Origin: an uncultured Eubacteriales bacterium
GTDB taxonomy: Bacteria > Bacillota > Clostridia > UMGS1883
NCBI GenBank assembly: GCA_905195005.1
Contig: CAJJUC010000041.1
Span: 1-15,289, forward strand
Direction: 5' to 3'
DNA: 15,289 nucleotides
Numbering within the stretch: position 1 is the stretch's first letter; each line of letters opens with the position of its first letter. Positions 14,673-15,289 of this stretch are shown here, piece by piece. Both the position numbers and the translations under genes were made by a program. The notes beneath the pieces were generated by a model that saw nothing but the letters and a program-made list of their open reading frames with translations, was not told the origin of the DNA and made no database searches.

Positions 14673-14731
14673 AAAAAAACTGAAAAAAGTTGAAAAAAAG
14701 TGTTGACAAACGGAGCGGAGCGATGTATAAT
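14673..14731 (+). promoter_or_regulatory. rRNA operon promoter P2, full consensus, with phased A-tract UP element
   Basis: TTGACA at 14703-14708, a 17-bp spacer, and TATAAT at 14726-14731 is a perfect sigma-A match. Three A-runs, at 14673-14679, 14683-14688 and 14693-14699, have centres ~10 bp apart and end just before the -35. Transcription should start near 14738. Tandem strong promoters are normal for bacterial rRNA operons. Confidence 0.92.
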
Positions 14732-14734
14732 AAA

Positions 14735-14764
14735 CAAGCTCGCTAAGAAAGCGGGCGGAGCTTG
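14735..14764 (+). other. Imperfect hairpin at the start of the rRNA leader
   Basis: CAAGCT (14735-14740) pairs with AGCTTG (14759-14764). CGCT (14741-14744) pairs with AGCG (14750-14753), leaving a 5-nt loop and a 5-nt bulge (14754-14758). It lies at the predicted P2 start, so only P1 transcripts would contain it in full. Confidence 0.45.
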
Positions 14765-14781
14765 AACCTTGAAAATTGAAT
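14764..14781 (+). promoter_or_regulatory. boxA-like antitermination element in the rRNA leader
   Basis: GAACCTTGAAAATTGAAT matches the CTTTGAAAACT-type element found in leaders and spacers of Firmicutes rRNA operons. There it takes part in Nus-factor antitermination. The position, ~30 nt after the P2 start, fits. The assignment rests on sequence resemblance only. Confidence 0.6.
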
Positions 14782-14845
14782 AGCGTAAGGGCTCAAAAGA
14801 AGAAATTCATTTGAGAAAAAAACTTAGGCGAAAATACAAGCCAGA

Positions 14846-14878
14846 GTACAGAGATGTACACGTACAGTAAGATGTACA
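14846..14878 (+). repeat. Cluster of four GTACA units in the rRNA leader
   Basis: GTACA occurs at 14846-14850, 14856-14860, 14862-14866 and 14874-14878. Two of the copies are part of the longer direct repeat GATGTACA (14853-14860 and 14871-14878). TGTACA is itself a palindrome, so copies can pair with each other. It lies between the boxA-like element and the 16S gene; the function is unknown. Confidence 0.6.
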
Positions 14879-14908
14879 AGCAAAGTAATGAGCCAAAACT
14901 CAAGAAAG

Positions 14909-14936
14909 ATATGTAGGAGCGAAAGCTCTTGTATAT
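14909..14936 (+). other. 12-bp GAAA-tetraloop hairpin just upstream of 16S rRNA
   Basis: The left arm 14909-14920 pairs with the right arm 14925-14936 over 12 bp (three G.U pairs) around a GAAA loop (14921-14924). GAGC/GCTC closes the loop. It ends about 5 nt before the predicted mature 16S 5' end, a place where precursor processing or co-transcriptional folding signals are expected. Confidence 0.7.
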
Positions 14937-14941
14937 ACCAT

Positions 14942-15289
14942 ATTTTAGAGAGTTTGATCCTGGCTCAGGACAAACGCTGGCGGCGTGCTTAACACATGCA
15001 AGTCGAACGGAGTACCCGAGACAGAAGCTTCGGCAGACGTTTTGGAATACTTAGTGGCGGACGGGTGAGTAACACGTGAGTAACCTGCCCCTGAGTGGGG
15101 GATAACACACCGAAAGGTGTGCTAATACCGCATAATATACCTTTGCCGCATGACAGAGGTATCAAAGATTTATTGCTCAGGGATGGACTCGCGTCCGATT
15201 AGGTAGTTGGTGAGGTAACGGCTCACCAAGCCGACGATCGGTAGCCGGACTGAGAGGTTGAACGGCCACATTGGGACTGAGACACGGCC
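14942..15289 (+). rRNA. rrs: 16S ribosomal RNA, 5' part (cut by window end)
   Basis: AGAGTTTGATCCTGGCTCAG begins at 14949, which corresponds to E. coli position 8, so the mature 5' end is near 14942. Conserved blocks follow in order: GCGTGCTTAACACATGCAAG, GGCGGACGGGTGAGTAACACG, CTAATACCGCATAAT and ACTGAGACACGGCC. The last of these is near E. coli position ~330. The variable regions V1 and V2 are present. The sequence has clostridial character, but the fragment is too short for me to place it in a genus. The 3' three-quarters lies beyond the window. Confidence 0.98.

Noticed and set aside
1..15289. CRISPR arrays, insertion sequences, prophage or tRNA genes
   Set aside because: No regularly spaced repeats, transposase motifs, phage genes or cloverleaf sequences were seen on either strand.

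Overview
The window looks like chromosomal DNA of a low-to-moderate GC, spore-forming member of the Clostridia (Firmicutes). Supporting signs are strong GGAGG-type ribosome binding sites, sigma-A promoters of the TTGACA/TTGAAA-N17-TATAAT type, a YpeB germination protein, a BspA-type leucine-rich-repeat surface protein, a long-form HPF, and a 16S rRNA 5' end of clostridial character. No genus can be given from the sequence alone. Nearly everything is ordinary chromosomal content. I see no prophage, insertion sequence, CRISPR array, tRNA or toxin-antitoxin pair.

Layout. (1) Positions 1-263: the acidic C-terminal tail of a gene cut by the window edge, closed by an intrinsic terminator. (2) 275-5535: a sigma-A promoter followed by four same-strand genes with short gaps: a secreted BspA/LRR protein with a copper-amine-oxidase-N-like domain, cardiolipin synthase, O-acetylhomoserine sulfhydrylase (MetY) and homoserine O-acetyltransferase (MetA). 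The last two make homocysteine from homoserine, and residue Glu111 of MetA predicts acetyl-CoA rather than succinyl-CoA. (3) 5567-9066: a strong promoter with two palindromes, then a tight operon of long HPF, an RNase M5-like Toprim protein (1-nt overlap), RadC (14-nt overlap), YqeY and a CDF transporter whose ND-DD metal site predicts manganese export. (4) 9104-10429: ypeB on the minus strand, convergent with the transporter and not beside sleB. (5) 10514-12508: a promoter and a membrane-bound nucleotide-sugar 4,6-dehydratase (CapD/PglF type). (6) 12588-14515: an extended -10 promoter, a short leader with nested inverted repeats over the RBS, a secreted CHAP-like cysteine hydrolase, a long hairpin, and the lytic transglycosylase MltG. 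(7) 14516-15289: an rRNA operon front end with tandem promoters P1 and P2, each preceded by helically phased A-tracts, a leader with a boxA-like element, GTACA repeats and a strong GNRA hairpin, then the first ~348 nt of 16S rRNA.

Functional themes. Ribosome economy is represented by HPF, the RNase M5-like protein and the rRNA operon. Envelope building is represented by cardiolipin synthase, the sugar dehydratase, the CHAP-like hydrolase, MltG and the BspA protein. The rest is methionine synthesis and metal homeostasis. The parts most worth a second look are regulatory: the palindromes at the hpf and bspA promoters, the nested leader before the CHAP-like gene, and the rRNA promoter/leader architecture. 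I found no convincing new multi-gene system.
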